Of a DNA stretch of 43,950 nucleotides, positions 1 through 7,408 are shown one piece after another. The notes beneath the pieces are model-generated. The model was not told where the DNA came from. It made no database searches and saw only the letters and a program-made list of their open reading frames with translations. The position numbers and the translations under genes are program-made. The stretch covers positions 1 through 43,950 of the forward strand of contig JAAZEM010000105.1 in assembly GCA_012512265.1 (NCBI GenBank). The letters are read 5' to 3'. This DNA is from Armatimonadota bacterium. GTDB lineage: Bacteria > Armatimonadota > JAAZEB01. Each line of letters opens with the position of its first letter. Within the stretch, counting starts at the first letter, position 1.

Positions 1-220
1 ACAGATTGAAGGTACTCCAGGCCGTCCCCGCCTCGACGCCGCGCAGGCCACCACGAGGGATGCTGAACCCGAGCACGATGACCGCCCTGGCATCCGGCTG
101 GATGCTTACCGGGCTGGCCTCTGCCGGCAGGTTGGCAAAACGGTCGATGGAGGCGATGCCGACCAGATCGGCGCCATACTCCTCTCTCGCCACCCTCTTG
201 ATCTCCTGTGCATTCAACAT
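1..220 (-). CDS. QueG-like 4Fe-4S reductase-type protein, N-terminal part (cut by window edge)
   Basis: Reading leftward from an ATG at 220, 73 codons are open to the window edge without a stop. The peptide begins MLNAQEIKRVAREEYGADLV and continues with a GIASIDRF segment and an ARAVIVLGFSIPRG segment. This opening, 'GADLVGIAS..RF' followed by 'ARAVIVLG', is typical of the epoxyqueuosine-reductase-like (COG1600-related) family of cobamide/iron-sulfur proteins; the iron-sulfur cysteines would lie beyond the edge and cannot be checked. An AAGGAGG ribosome binding site 6 bases upstream fixes the start. The gene is divergent from the prepilin gene at 398. True queG and the broader family of anaerobe 4Fe-4S proteins cannot be separated from this fragment. 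Confidence 0.7.
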   Translation of the reverse strand, partial: MLNAQEIKRVAREEYGADLVGIASIDRFANLPAEASPVSIQPDARAVIVLGFSIPRGGLRGVEAGTAWSTFNL

Positions 221-310
221 GCGTTCCTCCTTGTGTTTCGAGACTCAGATCTCCCGTGGCCTCCTTGCCCAGGGCGGCCGGAAACCGGAAGCGGCTCCTA
301 GAGATAAGGC

Positions 311-339
311 TGCACATCGGGGCCGTATTGTGGTATAAT
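311..339 (+). promoter_or_regulatory. Extended -10 promoter for the prepilin gene
   Basis: TGGTATAAT at 331-339 gives a perfect -10 (TATAAT, 334-339) with the TGn extension. A TGCACA at 311-316, 17 bases upstream, matches TTGACA in four of six positions. The prepilin ATG is about 60 bases downstream. Spacing and motif are seen; use in vivo is inferred. Confidence 0.65.
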
Positions 340-397
340 GCCTTTGCGCGAATGGCATCGCCAACAAATGGTGGCTGCCCGAGAAAGGACCACTTGC

Positions 398-1072
398 ATG
401 AAACGCGAGTACACCGGCTTCACTCTAATTGAACTGCTCGTCGTAATCGCCATTATCGCTATACTGGCTGCGATCCTCTTCCCCGTCTTCGCGCGAGCGC
501 GGGAGAACGCGCGCAAGAGCTCCTGCCAATCGAACCTGAAACAGCTGGGCATGGCCGTGCAACAGTATGCTCAGGACTACGATGAGACCTATCCGGGACT
601 CTACATCTCATCCCCTTCCGCGGTCAGCTATGTGCTGCCGAATGGCACTACCTACACGAGTACCCATGTGCTCTGGCCAACGCTCATCTACCCCTATGTG
701 AAGAACATCCAGGTGTACAACTGCCCCTCCAGCAGTTACAAGTGGACGGGCGTCTACTCGGGGACGATGTGCTACGGCATCAACGAGCAATCCTTCGGTT
801 CGGCGGGCCGGGCCATGGCCGCGATCAACTATCCCTCGGAGCTGATGTATTTCGCCGATTCGAACACGGCGGCATCAAACTCGTATCGCTTCGATATCAC
901 CACGGGCAATCCCGATACCAACGGCGACGGGATCAACGACTACAAGATCGATATGCGCCATTCCGACGGCGCCAACGTCTGCTACACAGACGGCCACGTG
1001 AAGTGGATCAAGATCAACGCGGTGCCCGCGTACTCGACATCCAGCCGCTTCTGGCGCTACGACGCGCCGTAG
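398..1072 (+). CDS. Type IV prepilin-like protein with H-X9-DG C-terminus
   Basis: A 224-residue protein. After a short basic leader (MKREYT) it has the prepilin cleavage/methylation signal [20 protein letters not shown] with the usual Glu at +5, followed by [19 protein letters not shown]. The C-terminus carries H-X9-DG ([17 protein letters not shown]), the hallmark of the large prepilin-like family (DUF1559-type) abundant in Armatimonadota and Planctomycetota. It should be inserted in the inner membrane, trimmed by a prepilin peptidase and assembled into, or secreted by, a pilus/type II-like machine. The start at 398 is chosen over 338 because the signal peptide begins there and AAAGGA lies at 384-389. 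The TATAAT at 334 is upstream. A paralogue lies at 41161-41847. The specific substrate or role is unknown. Confidence 0.9.
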   Translation: MKREYTGFTLIELLVVIAIIAILAAILFPVFARARENARKSSCQSNLKQLGMAVQQYAQDYDETYPGLYISSPSAVSYVLPNGTTYTSTHVLWPTLIYPYVKNIQVYNCPSSSYKWTGVYSGTMCYGINEQSFGSAGRAMAAINYPSELMYFADSNTAASNSYRFDITTGNPDTNGDGINDYKIDMRHSDGANVCYTDGHVKWIKINAVPAYSTSSRFWRYDAP

Positions 1073-1139
1073 ACGGTTCTGCGCGCTGGTGGGACCGGCT
1101 GGCTCCAGTTTCCCAGCGCGCAATAAACAAGTAGCAACA

Positions 1140-1165
1140 GCAGCCGCCTTGCGCGAGGCGGCTGC
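1140..1165. terminator. Hairpin terminator between convergent genes
   Basis: A perfect 9-bp stem (GCAGCCGCC at 1140-1148, GGCGGCTGC at 1157-1165) with an 8-base loop lies between the stop of the prepilin gene (1072) and the stop of the convergent GH95-like gene (1198). There is only a weak T run on either side, so it may work in both directions but is not a textbook T-tract terminator. Confidence 0.6.
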
Positions 1166-1197
1166 CTTAGTATCCCAGAGCCGCTGGAGCTCCTCAC

Positions 1198-3396
1198 CTA
1201 TCCGGTGGGAGCAAGCACCACCCGCTCGCCCGGGTGCATCGGGATCTCCAGGAGCATGCCTTCGACCCGCTCCTCACCCGATGACCGGCGAATTCGCGCC
1301 GCCCCCGGCCACGGGTTGCGCACGCGGAAGACGCCCCCCGCCTCGCTCTCCACCGTGACGTGCTCCACGACGCCTTTCTCCCGGAGCGCGCTCACCAGGA
1401 AAGCGCCATCGGTGCGCATCCCCTCAAAGGAGACTCGCTTCCAACGGGCAGGCGCACCCGCAAAGAGGTAGTTCACCCCCCGGCGCGTATGCAACAGCAT
1501 CTCCTGGACCGCCGCCACCGCTCCCATCCCCCCATCCATCTGCATCAGGTCCGGGCGGCTAGGGGGCCCCTGGATCGCCGGCATCCCCATCAGCGAGAAT
1601 CCGGCTGCGGCGGCATCGTGCAGCGTGCCGTGCCCCTCGTTTGTATAGAACCGGTCGAACACCTCCAGGAGGAGCTCCGCTGCCTCGGCGTTCCCCACGC
1701 GACTGTGGATCATCGAAGCCCATGGCACGCACCACCCCGACCAGAGCCCCGGTCCCATCAAGATCCAGTGGCGCAGAGAGCGCTCGATGTGGCCCCGCCA
1801 CACCGGGTCTTCCAGGTCGAGGATATCGAAGGGAGTAATCCCGGCGAGGTGCGAGTGATGCCGGTGGCTCTCCTCCAGAGGAGTGCCCTCCCAGAGGATG
1901 ATCTGGCCATCCATCAGGCACGCCCGCGGCAGGCGTTCTCGGATCTCCCGCCAGATCGGCCGTGGCTCCTCGCCCAGATCGGCGGCGGCCTGCTCCAGCG
2001 CCTCGCAAAGCGCATGGATCGCGGCGAGCTGGAAGCTGGCATTGCGCCCCCATGCGTTCATCTGCGCGCCTCGATACTCCGGCGACACGCTCACCGGGAG
2101 GAGGAGCCTCTCTCCCTCGCGCTCCAGCATCTCCTCATAAACGCGCATCGCCCCGTGCATGAAGGGGTATGCGGTCTCGCGCAAGAAGTCGCGATCCAGG
2201 GTGTAGCGGTAGTAGCGGTACATCATCAGCGCCACCCACGCCGTACACCCGTGGTCGATGCTCCCGGTCCAGAACCCGCCCATGCAGGTACACCGGTCAT
2301 CCACCGCGTGCGGGAGCATCACGCCGTCGTCGATGCCCACGAAAACCCTCGCATTGTGCCGCAACACCTCGCGCCACGAGTCGATCATCTGGAAGAGAGG
2401 GCGGAGGTTCTCCAGACGGTTCCCGTGGTAGGCAGGCTGGTAGCAGAGCTGCACGTTGATGTTGAAGTGATAGTCGTTCGACCAGGGGGGCAGCCGGTAC
2501 TCCTCGACCCACGCGCCCTGCAAGGTGGCCGGCACGCCGTCCGGATTGGTGAAGGCCGCGAACTTGTACATCCCGTAATCGTACAGGAAGGACAAGGTCT
2601 CGTTGGGGATCTCCACGCGCGGCACCGTCGCCCAGTAGGCGTGCCACCAGCGCCAGGTCGCCTCTGTCTCCGCAGAGTAGCCTCGGGCAAGCGCCTCGGC
2701 AACCCGCCTGGCGGCAAGGTCGCGGGCGGCATTCACGCCCTCGCCGCGCTCGACGGCAAGAGCGAGAAGGCGTCTCTCCTGGCGGTAGCCGACGCAGAGC
2801 GCGGGATCCGCCGGGCAGGCCTGCACCCACCCGACGATCTCCCCTCCCTCGAGCACCACCGGCGGCTCGTAAGAGACTTTTTTCAGCTCCTCGCCCACGT
2901 ACTCCCACGCGGGCACGCTCCGCGCCCGCGCGTCTTTCAGCGCGTCCGGCAGCAAGAGGAGCAGCACCGGCCGGTCCATCGCCATCACCACGCGCAGCGT
3001 GCACGTTTCGCCCGCTTTTTCGAGCGTCACCACCAGCTCGCCGCGCTCCATCTCGAGCGTGGCGGATTGTAGGGTGGCCCCCTCACCCAGGTGAAGGTCC
3101 ACCCGACCCACGGGGAGGACCGTGGGCCGGCGCGGCTCGCCCTCGCGGACTTTCTCCTCGAACAGCGCGCGCAGGCGCTGCTCGTCGCCCTGTTCCAGGC
3201 ACTCGCGGATGGCCCGGTAGGAGTGCTTCTCGGTCCACGGCATCCCGCCGCGGTGATCCCAGTGGTCGGCGCGGCCAAGCGTGATCCGCAGTTCCGGGCC
3301 AGCGCCCCACACGATCGCGCCAAGCGTGCCGTTGCCCAGGAGCACGCCCGTATGCGTCCGCGGCAGCGGGAACTCCCACGTGTGGGTCCTGCTCAT
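1198..3396 (-). CDS. Glycoside hydrolase family 95-like protein (alpha-L-fucosidase/galactosidase type)
   Basis: 732 residues, close to the usual 700-800 of GH95. In order: N-terminal beta domain with LLGNGTLGAIVWG (about 20-33); an (alpha/alpha)6 barrel starting with FNINVQLCYQPAYHGN (about 311-326), the position of the family NIN..MNYWP motif carrying the catalytic Asn pair; SPEY (about 438-441), where the general-acid Glu lies; HRHHSHLAGITPFD (about 511-524), matching HRHxSHLxGL; and LMQMDGGMG (about 617-625), matching the family QIDGNFG with the Asp kept. The C-terminal beta domain follows. No signal peptide is seen, so it may act in the cytoplasm on imported oligosaccharides. ATG at 3396 has AAGGAG five bases upstream; a GTG at 3402 would overlap the upstream stop. 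It follows the Asp-box gene by 2 bases, so they form an operon. Substrate (fucose or L-galactose linkages) is inferred. Confidence 0.85.
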   Translation of the reverse strand: MSRTHTWEFPLPRTHTGVLLGNGTLGAIVWGAGPELRITLGRADHWDHRGGMPWTEKHSYRAIRECLEQGDEQRLRALFEEKVREGEPRRPTVLPVGRVDLHLGEGATLQSATLEMERGELVVTLEKAGETCTLRVVMAMDRPVLLLLLPDALKDARARSVPAWEYVGEELKKVSYEPPVVLEGGEIVGWVQACPADPALCVGYRQERRLLALAVERGEGVNAARDLAARRVAEALARGYSAETEATWRWWHAYWATVPRVEIPNETLSFLYDYGMYKFAAFTNPDGVPATLQGAWVEEYRLPPWSNDYHFNINVQLCYQPAYHGNRLENLRPLFQMIDSWREVLRHNARVFVGIDDGVMLPHAVDDRCTCMGGFWTGSIDHGCTAWVALMMYRYYRYTLDRDFLRETAYPFMHGAMRVYEEMLEREGERLLLPVSVSPEYRGAQMNAWGRNASFQLAAIHALCEALEQAAADLGEEPRPIWREIRERLPRACLMDGQIILWEGTPLEESHRHHSHLAGITPFDILDLEDPVWRGHIERSLRHWILMGPGLWSGWCVPWASMIHSRVGNAEAAELLLEVFDRFYTNEGHGTLHDAAAAGFSLMGMPAIQGPPSRPDLMQMDGGMGAVAAVQEMLLHTRRGVNYLFAGAPARWKRVSFEGMRTDGAFLVSALREKGVVEHVTVESEAGGVFRVRNPWPGAARIRRSSGEERVEGMLLEIPMHPGERVVLAPTG

Positions 3397-3398
3397 GA

Positions 3399-4571
3399 TC
3401 ACTCCTTCGGCTTGATGAAGAGCACCTCAGCGCGCTCGATCCAGCCGGCGCGCAGGTCCACCCGGAACCAACCCTCGGTGTTCTTCTCATGGAACCGGCA
3501 GGGCGAGCGCTGGCCCAACTCCGCCAGGTCGTGCTGCGCCCACGTCTTGCCTCCGTCCAGCGAGACGATGATCCCGGTAGCCATCGGCGAGGCCGGCGCG
3601 CAGTGGGAGGCCAGGATGACGTTGTCCTGGATGACCATGTTGGCAGACTCCACCTCGGGGTTGAAGAGACGCTCGTGCCTCTCGGGATGCGTCAGGTCCT
3701 CGGGCGCGCACCGGAAGATCCCCCGGTCGTACGGCTCGGGCCCGTTGGAGTCGCTGATCCAGTAGAGCATCCCGTCGACGAAGGTGATCCCGCCTCCCTT
3801 ATACCGCGAGTTGAGGTGGTCCGAGTGCACCACCTTCCAATCCCAGCGATCCGCCGCGGCGTCGTAGATGCCCCGCAGCCAGTGGCACTCGAAGCCCTCG
3901 GGCCGGTCGCCATCGCCGGTGCAGGCGTAGAACGCGTTCTCGTCGGGGTTGTAGGCGACGGTGTGGACGTGCCGGCAGATCACCGGGTTGTCCGGATTGC
4001 CGAGGAGCGTGCCCTCTCGGCCCCCGCCAGGCGAGCCGTTATCGCGGAAATAGGGGTTTTGGCCGAAGGCATAGGCGATCTTCACCGTCTCCCCGCCATC
4101 GACCGAGTAGTAGATGTTCGCCGGCGAAGCTCCGCCCAGGACGTTGCAGTAGTTTCCCCACACCAGCATCTCGATGCCGTTCACGTCCCACGACTTCACG
4201 CCGTTCAGCGGGTGGAAGTACCAGCCCGGGTTCTCCGGATTCTGCGGGGTGTGCGGGAGGTAATCGGAACCATCCGGGTTCTTCACGGTCACCGGATGGT
4301 AGCTCTTGAGGTTATCAGTGCTGAGGTAGAGCTGCGCGCCGGTGGCGAAGAGGATATTGCCATTCTTCAGGATGACGCTGAAGGTGATCTTCTCCGCCTC
4401 GGGAAACTCGGAGCTGTAGGGCCAGGTGTGGCCGCAATCCTCGGAAAGGTAGATCCGCCCATCCTTGAAGCCAAACGCCTTGTTATCACGCTGCGTGTCG
4501 ATGTAGGGGCCTTCTGGCTGAAGCCGGTACCAGAAGTGCTCGGTCGAAGCGATCTGCGGTTGTACGCTCAT
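3399..4571 (-). CDS. Sialidase-like beta-propeller with Asp-box repeats
   Basis: A 390-residue protein without a signal peptide. Asp-box motifs (S-x-D-x-G-x-T-W type) recur as IYLSEDCGHTW (about 40-50), IYYSVDGGETV (about 153-163) and IIVSLDGGKTW (about 336-346), the spacing expected of propeller blades, as in exo-alpha-sialidase/BNR proteins. The sialidase Arg triad cannot be assigned by eye, so catalytic activity is uncertain; it may be a binding propeller or a glycosidase of other specificity. It is the first gene of a two-gene operon with the GH95-like gene, which points to a role in glycan turnover. The start at 4571 is preceded by a modest AAAGG at proper distance. Confidence 0.75.
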   Translation of the reverse strand: MSVQPQIASTEHFWYRLQPEGPYIDTQRDNKAFGFKDGRIYLSEDCGHTWPYSSEFPEAEKITFSVILKNGNILFATGAQLYLSTDNLKSYHPVTVKNPDGSDYLPHTPQNPENPGWYFHPLNGVKSWDVNGIEMLVWGNYCNVLGGASPANIYYSVDGGETVKIAYAFGQNPYFRDNGSPGGGREGTLLGNPDNPVICRHVHTVAYNPDENAFYACTGDGDRPEGFECHWLRGIYDAAADRWDWKVVHSDHLNSRYKGGGITFVDGMLYWISDSNGPEPYDRGIFRCAPEDLTHPERHERLFNPEVESANMVIQDNVILASHCAPASPMATGIIVSLDGGKTWAQHDLAELGQRSPCRFHEKNTEGWFRVDLRAGWIERAEVLFIKPKE

Positions 4572-4670
4572 CGATGTGTACCTTTCAGGCCCTGCTGCCG
4601 GGAGCGAGCCCGGCCAGCGCGGGCACTCCCCATCTGCTCCTCTTGCTCCTTCAGACCGGTTTGGAGCGCC

Positions 4671-4700
4671 TTGACGCGGGCTCGGGGCGTTGGGTAGAAT
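4671..4700 (+). promoter_or_regulatory. Sigma-70 type promoter for the phosphatase gene
   Basis: TTGACG at 4671-4676 and TAGAAT at 4695-4700 are separated by 18 bases, each matching the consensus in five of six positions. They lie about 50 bases before the ATG at 4752 in the spacer between divergent genes. Confidence 0.7.
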
Positions 4701-4751
4701 GAAGCCGGCGCTCGCGCCCCACCCCGCTTTCGACGAATTGGAGGAGCGTCA

Positions 4752-5276
4752 ATGAGGTATTGCATACGGATCTCGCTTCTCCTGCTGCTCTTCTCCTTCT
4801 CGGCGGGCGGGCTTGCCGCGCCCGCGACCAAGGCACTCGCCGGCATCCCAAACTTCCACACGGTCGCCCCCGGCATCTACCGCGGGGGTGCCCCGACACG
4901 CGAAGGCTTGAAAGCGCTCTCGAAGATGGGCGTGCGCACGATCATCGACCTGCGGATCGAGAAGCAGGCGAAGAGGGTTGAAAAGCCGCTCGCCGAGAAG
5001 ATGGGCTTCACCTGGATTCATATTCCGATGGGCCGCGAGGCACCGACGGAAAAGCAGGTCGCCACCTTTCTCGCCACGCTCGCGAAGGCGCCCGAGAGGC
5101 CGGTCTTCGTCCACTGCCAGCATGGCGCGGATCGCACCGGGTGCATGATCGGGATCTACCGGGTGCAGGTGCAGAAATGGCCGTTCGAGCGTGCGTGGGC
5201 CGAGATGCTCCGGTACGGGTTCAAGCCCTGGCTTCACGAGCTGAAAGCCGCCGTGCGCTCCCGCGCCCGCTCCTAG
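4752..5276 (+). CDS. Secreted dual-specificity/tyrosine phosphatase-like protein
   Basis: 174 residues. Residues 1-22 form a signal peptide (MRYCIRISLLLLLFSFSAGG, then AAP). The fold signature is 'NFHTVAPGIYRGGAPT' (about 34-49) and 'TIIDLRIE', followed by the phosphatase P-loop HCQHGADRTG (about 119-128), which has the C-x5-R catalytic Cys and Arg. This is the small bacterial DSP/PTP-like group (DUF-type 'tyrosine phosphatase family' proteins) that dephosphorylates protein or inositol phosphates outside the membrane. GGAGG lies before the ATG and a good promoter at 4671-4700; a T-tract terminator follows at 5317-5349, so it appears to be a single-gene unit. Substrate is unknown. Confidence 0.85.
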   Translation: MRYCIRISLLLLLFSFSAGGLAAPATKALAGIPNFHTVAPGIYRGGAPTREGLKALSKMGVRTIIDLRIEKQAKRVEKPLAEKMGFTWIHIPMGREAPTEKQVATFLATLAKAPERPVFVHCQHGADRTGCMIGIYRVQVQKWPFERAWAEMLRYGFKPWLHELKAAVRSRARS

Positions 5277-5280
5277 TCCG

Positions 5281-5304
5281 CATTATTCATCAGAATACTT
5301 CGGG
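5281..5304. repeat. TATTC-N4-GAATA palindrome, copy 1
   Basis: Read on the minus strand this site is CCCGAAGTATTC-TGAT-GAATAATG. Its left half equals the half-site at 38238 (CCCGAAGTATTC) and its spacer and right half equal those at 38382 (TGAT, GAATAATG). It lies between the phosphatase stop and its terminator, about 190 bases before the FMN-reductase ATG. It may be an operator or a small dispersed repeat. Confidence 0.5.
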
Positions 5305-5316
5305 CTAGAGGGCATC

Positions 5317-5349
5317 GCCGGCCCCTCACCTTGGGAGGAGCCGGCTTTT
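5317..5349 (+). terminator. Rho-independent terminator after the phosphatase gene
   Basis: GCCGGC (5317-5322) pairs with GCCGGC (5340-5345), extended inside by CCCTC/GGAGG, and is followed directly by TTTTCT. Stem plus T run in the plus direction, 40 bases after the phosphatase stop. Confidence 0.8.
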
Positions 5350-5494
5350 CTGGCGCCGAATGGGTGTGGTGGATCCGGCTCGGACCGGCTCATGCCCCGG
5401 CATCACCCGGATCCGTTCACTTCATAGAGGGGTGGCCGGCACCTCAGACGTATCGTGGGTTCCGTGCCCCCTCGGCCTATTGAAAGTCACGCTT

Positions 5495-6163
5495 ATGAGA
5501 ATCCTTGGTATATTGGGTAGCCCACACACGAACGGTAGCACGGCAAAGCTGCTTGAGGCGCTCCTTGCGAGCGCGCGGGAGGCAGGCGCGCAGACAGAGC
5601 GCGTGGACCTCGCCGGCCTGAAGATGGAGTTCTGCCGTGGCTGCGTGCAGTGCTATCGAACCGGCCGATGCGTCCGCAAGGATGACGTGGAGCAGATCAA
5701 GGAGCAGATGCTCGCGGCCGATGGAATCGTTCTGGGCAGCCCCGTCTACATCCGAAGTGTGTCGGCGCAGCTCAAGGTGCTCATGGATCGATGCGCCTAC
5801 TTCGTCCACTGCTTCTTGCTGGAGGGCAAGTATGGCGCCGCAGTAGCCACGGCGGGCGGCGCCGACCAGGAGGAGACGGCGGAGTTTGCCAACGGCTTCC
5901 TGCGCATGTGCGGTGCCTACACGGTAGGTACCGCCAGCGCCTTGAGCGATGGCGCCAACTCCGTGCGCGAGCCGGAAACCGCCCTCGCGCAAGCGGCGGC
6001 CCTCGGGCGCGAATTGGTTGCTGCCATCCGGGAGAAGCGCGTCTACCCAGATCAGGATGAGGAGCGCGCGCCCCTCTACGCCATGATGAAGGAGATGACG
6101 CTTGCCACCCGGGAAATATGGCCAGCGCAATACGCCGAATGGGCACGTCGAGGCCGCCTGTGA
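5495..6163 (+). CDS. NAD(P)H-dependent FMN reductase / flavodoxin-like protein
   Basis: 222 residues. It opens with MRILGILGSPHTNGSTAKLL, the phosphate-binding GSPRxxGxT loop of the NADPH-dependent FMN reductase family, followed by FCRGCVQCYRTGRCVRKDD (about 46-64), the C-x2-C-x5-C pattern found in the iron-sulfur flavoprotein-like subgroup, and 'GIVLGSPVYIRSVSAQLKVLMDR', the second FMN contact. It probably reduces FMN or quinones, or carries electrons, in the cytoplasm. The ATG at 5495 is chosen because the FMN loop begins there; the open frame back to 5360 has no family similarity. The ribosome binding site (GAAAG) is weak. It stands alone between two terminators/spacers. Confidence 0.85.
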   Translation: MRILGILGSPHTNGSTAKLLEALLASAREAGAQTERVDLAGLKMEFCRGCVQCYRTGRCVRKDDVEQIKEQMLAADGIVLGSPVYIRSVSAQLKVLMDRCAYFVHCFLLEGKYGAAVATAGGADQEETAEFANGFLRMCGAYTVGTASALSDGANSVREPETALAQAAALGRELVAAIREKRVYPDQDEERAPLYAMMKEMTLATREIWPAQYAEWARRGRL

Positions 6164-6358
6164 AGGAGTGAGCACTTTCTTAACACTCGCCGCGAAAAGA
6201 GGGTCAACGCAAAGGGCACCACGCCCGTCTAACCTGTAGCCGAACGCCCCGGCTCGCCGGCAGGGAGCGGAGAGATACCGCTCAGGCGCGTCGGGCAGGG
6301 GGGTGGGATCCGCCCCCTGGCAAGGGGCAGAAGATGCTGGAAGCAGGAGGTTTCCACC

Positions 6359-7267
6359 ATGAAAAAGACTCTCGAGAAAGTAGCGTGGACATTCGCCGGC
6401 TCGGCGATCACTCTGGGCATTGTCCTCACCTATGGAGTGGCGACTGCCCAACAGCCGCCCGCCGGCCCTCCCGGCCCAGGTCGGCCCGGGGGAGGCGGTC
6501 GCAACTTCGTGATGGGCACGGTGGTGCAGACGGATCTGCAGCACAATGCGGTGCAGGTCAACACGCCCCAGGGACAGCGCTGGGTGCAGCTCCCGCAAGG
6601 GATGACGATCACGAAGCGCGAGACGGTTAGCCTGAATGATCTCGCGGTCGGCCAGACGATCACCGTGAGCGGCATACCGGCCGAGATCCTCGCCGACAGC
6701 CTGGAGATCGTGCCTGGCGGCGCTGCCACGCCAGGCGCCGCCGCAGCCCCCGGTGCCCCTGCAGCCCCCGGTGCCCCCGCGCCCGGCGCTCCCGCCGGCC
6801 AGGGCTTCCCCGGGCGCGATTGGATGCAGGGCCGGACCGCCATCACGGCCACCGTCGCCGCGGTCAACCCCCTGGTGCTGACCGGGCCGAACAATGCGAA
6901 GATCACGGTCATCACCAACGAGCAGACGAAAATCGCCCAGCGCAAGCAGGTCAGCGTGCAGGAGCTGGTAGAGGGTGAGCACTTCGCGGCCTTCGGCCAG
7001 CCGGATAACCGTGACGTCGTGCAGGCACGCACCGCTGTCACGGGTGCTTCGCAGGAGGACGTGCAAACCTTGATGCGCGACATGGGCCGCGACGGGATGG
7101 GATTCCGCGGGCCCCGCGGCGAGGGTGGCTGGCGCCCGGAAGGTGCCCGTGAGGGCGGCAGGCGTCCGGAAGGTGGCGCGCGTCCTGGAGGTGCACGTCC
7201 TGGAGGCGCGCGCCGCGGAGGTGCACGTCCTGGAGGCGCGCGCCGCGGAGGTGGCCAGGCCCAGTAG
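6359..7267 (+). CDS. Secreted Gly/Pro/Arg-rich protein with two DUF5666-like segments
   Basis: 302 residues. A signal peptide or single membrane segment covers about residues 8-30 (ending TYGVATAQQ). Two beta-rich modules, 'GTVVQTDLQHNAVQVNT...LAVGQTITVSG' (about 53-103) and 'ATVAAVNPLVLTG...VQELVEGEHFAAFG' (about 161-218), resemble the DUF5666/OB-like repeats seen in exported proteins. They are joined by an Ala/Pro/Gly linker (about 119-150) and end in a strongly basic Gly-Arg tail with GGARPGGARR repeats (about 255-300). AGGAGG precedes the ATG. The basic tail could bind nucleic acid or anionic polymers; function is unknown. A hairpin terminator follows at 7283. Confidence 0.75.
   Translation: MKKTLEKVAWTFAGSAITLGIVLTYGVATAQQPPAGPPGPGRPGGGGRNFVMGTVVQTDLQHNAVQVNTPQGQRWVQLPQGMTITKRETVSLNDLAVGQTITVSGIPAEILADSLEIVPGGAATPGAAAAPGAPAAPGAPAPGAPAGQGFPGRDWMQGRTAITATVAAVNPLVLTGPNNAKITVITNEQTKIAQRKQVSVQELVEGEHFAAFGQPDNRDVVQARTAVTGASQEDVQTLMRDMGRDGMGFRGPRGEGGWRPEGAREGGRRPEGGARPGGARPGGARRGGARPGGARRGGGQAQ
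7187..7246 (+). repeat. 30-bp tandem repeat inside the Gly/Arg-rich gene
   Basis: Two exact copies of a 30-base unit (7187-7216 and 7217-7246, beginning GGAGGTGCACGTCC) plus a partial third. The unit is a multiple of three, so changes in copy number lengthen or shorten the Gly-Ala-Arg-Pro tail without a frameshift. Confidence 0.9.
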
Positions 7268-7282
7268 TAACCTCCTGATCTC

Positions 7283-7330
7283 CCCCGGGAAGGGTCCGGG
7301 CAGCGCGAACCCGGCCCTCCCGGGGCTCTT
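7283..7330. terminator. Long GC hairpin terminator between convergent genes
   Basis: CCCCGGGA (7283-7290) pairs with TCCCGGGG (7318-7325), continuing inward through GGG/CCC and CCGGG/CCCGG with single-base bulges, and is followed by CTCTTCTCT in the plus direction. It separates the gene ending at 7267 from the convergent gene ending at 7409. Confidence 0.75.
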
Positions 7331-7408
7331 CTCTGTCCCAGGGCAAGCCGCTCCTCCTGCCATCCGCCGCCCGGATACAGCAGGAAAGCCGCTAGGGGGA
7401 GAAGAGCC

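Noticed and set aside
1360..3072. Long plus-strand open frame opposite the GH95-like gene
   Set aside because: It mirrors the coding frame of the real gene and has no domain or start signals. The same applies to antisense frames at 32215-33996, 34273-35745 and 14233-15921.
5360..5494. Longer N-terminus for the FMN reductase gene
   Set aside because: The frame is open, but the added 45 residues lie over promoter-like spacer and precede the FMN loop, which normally starts the protein.
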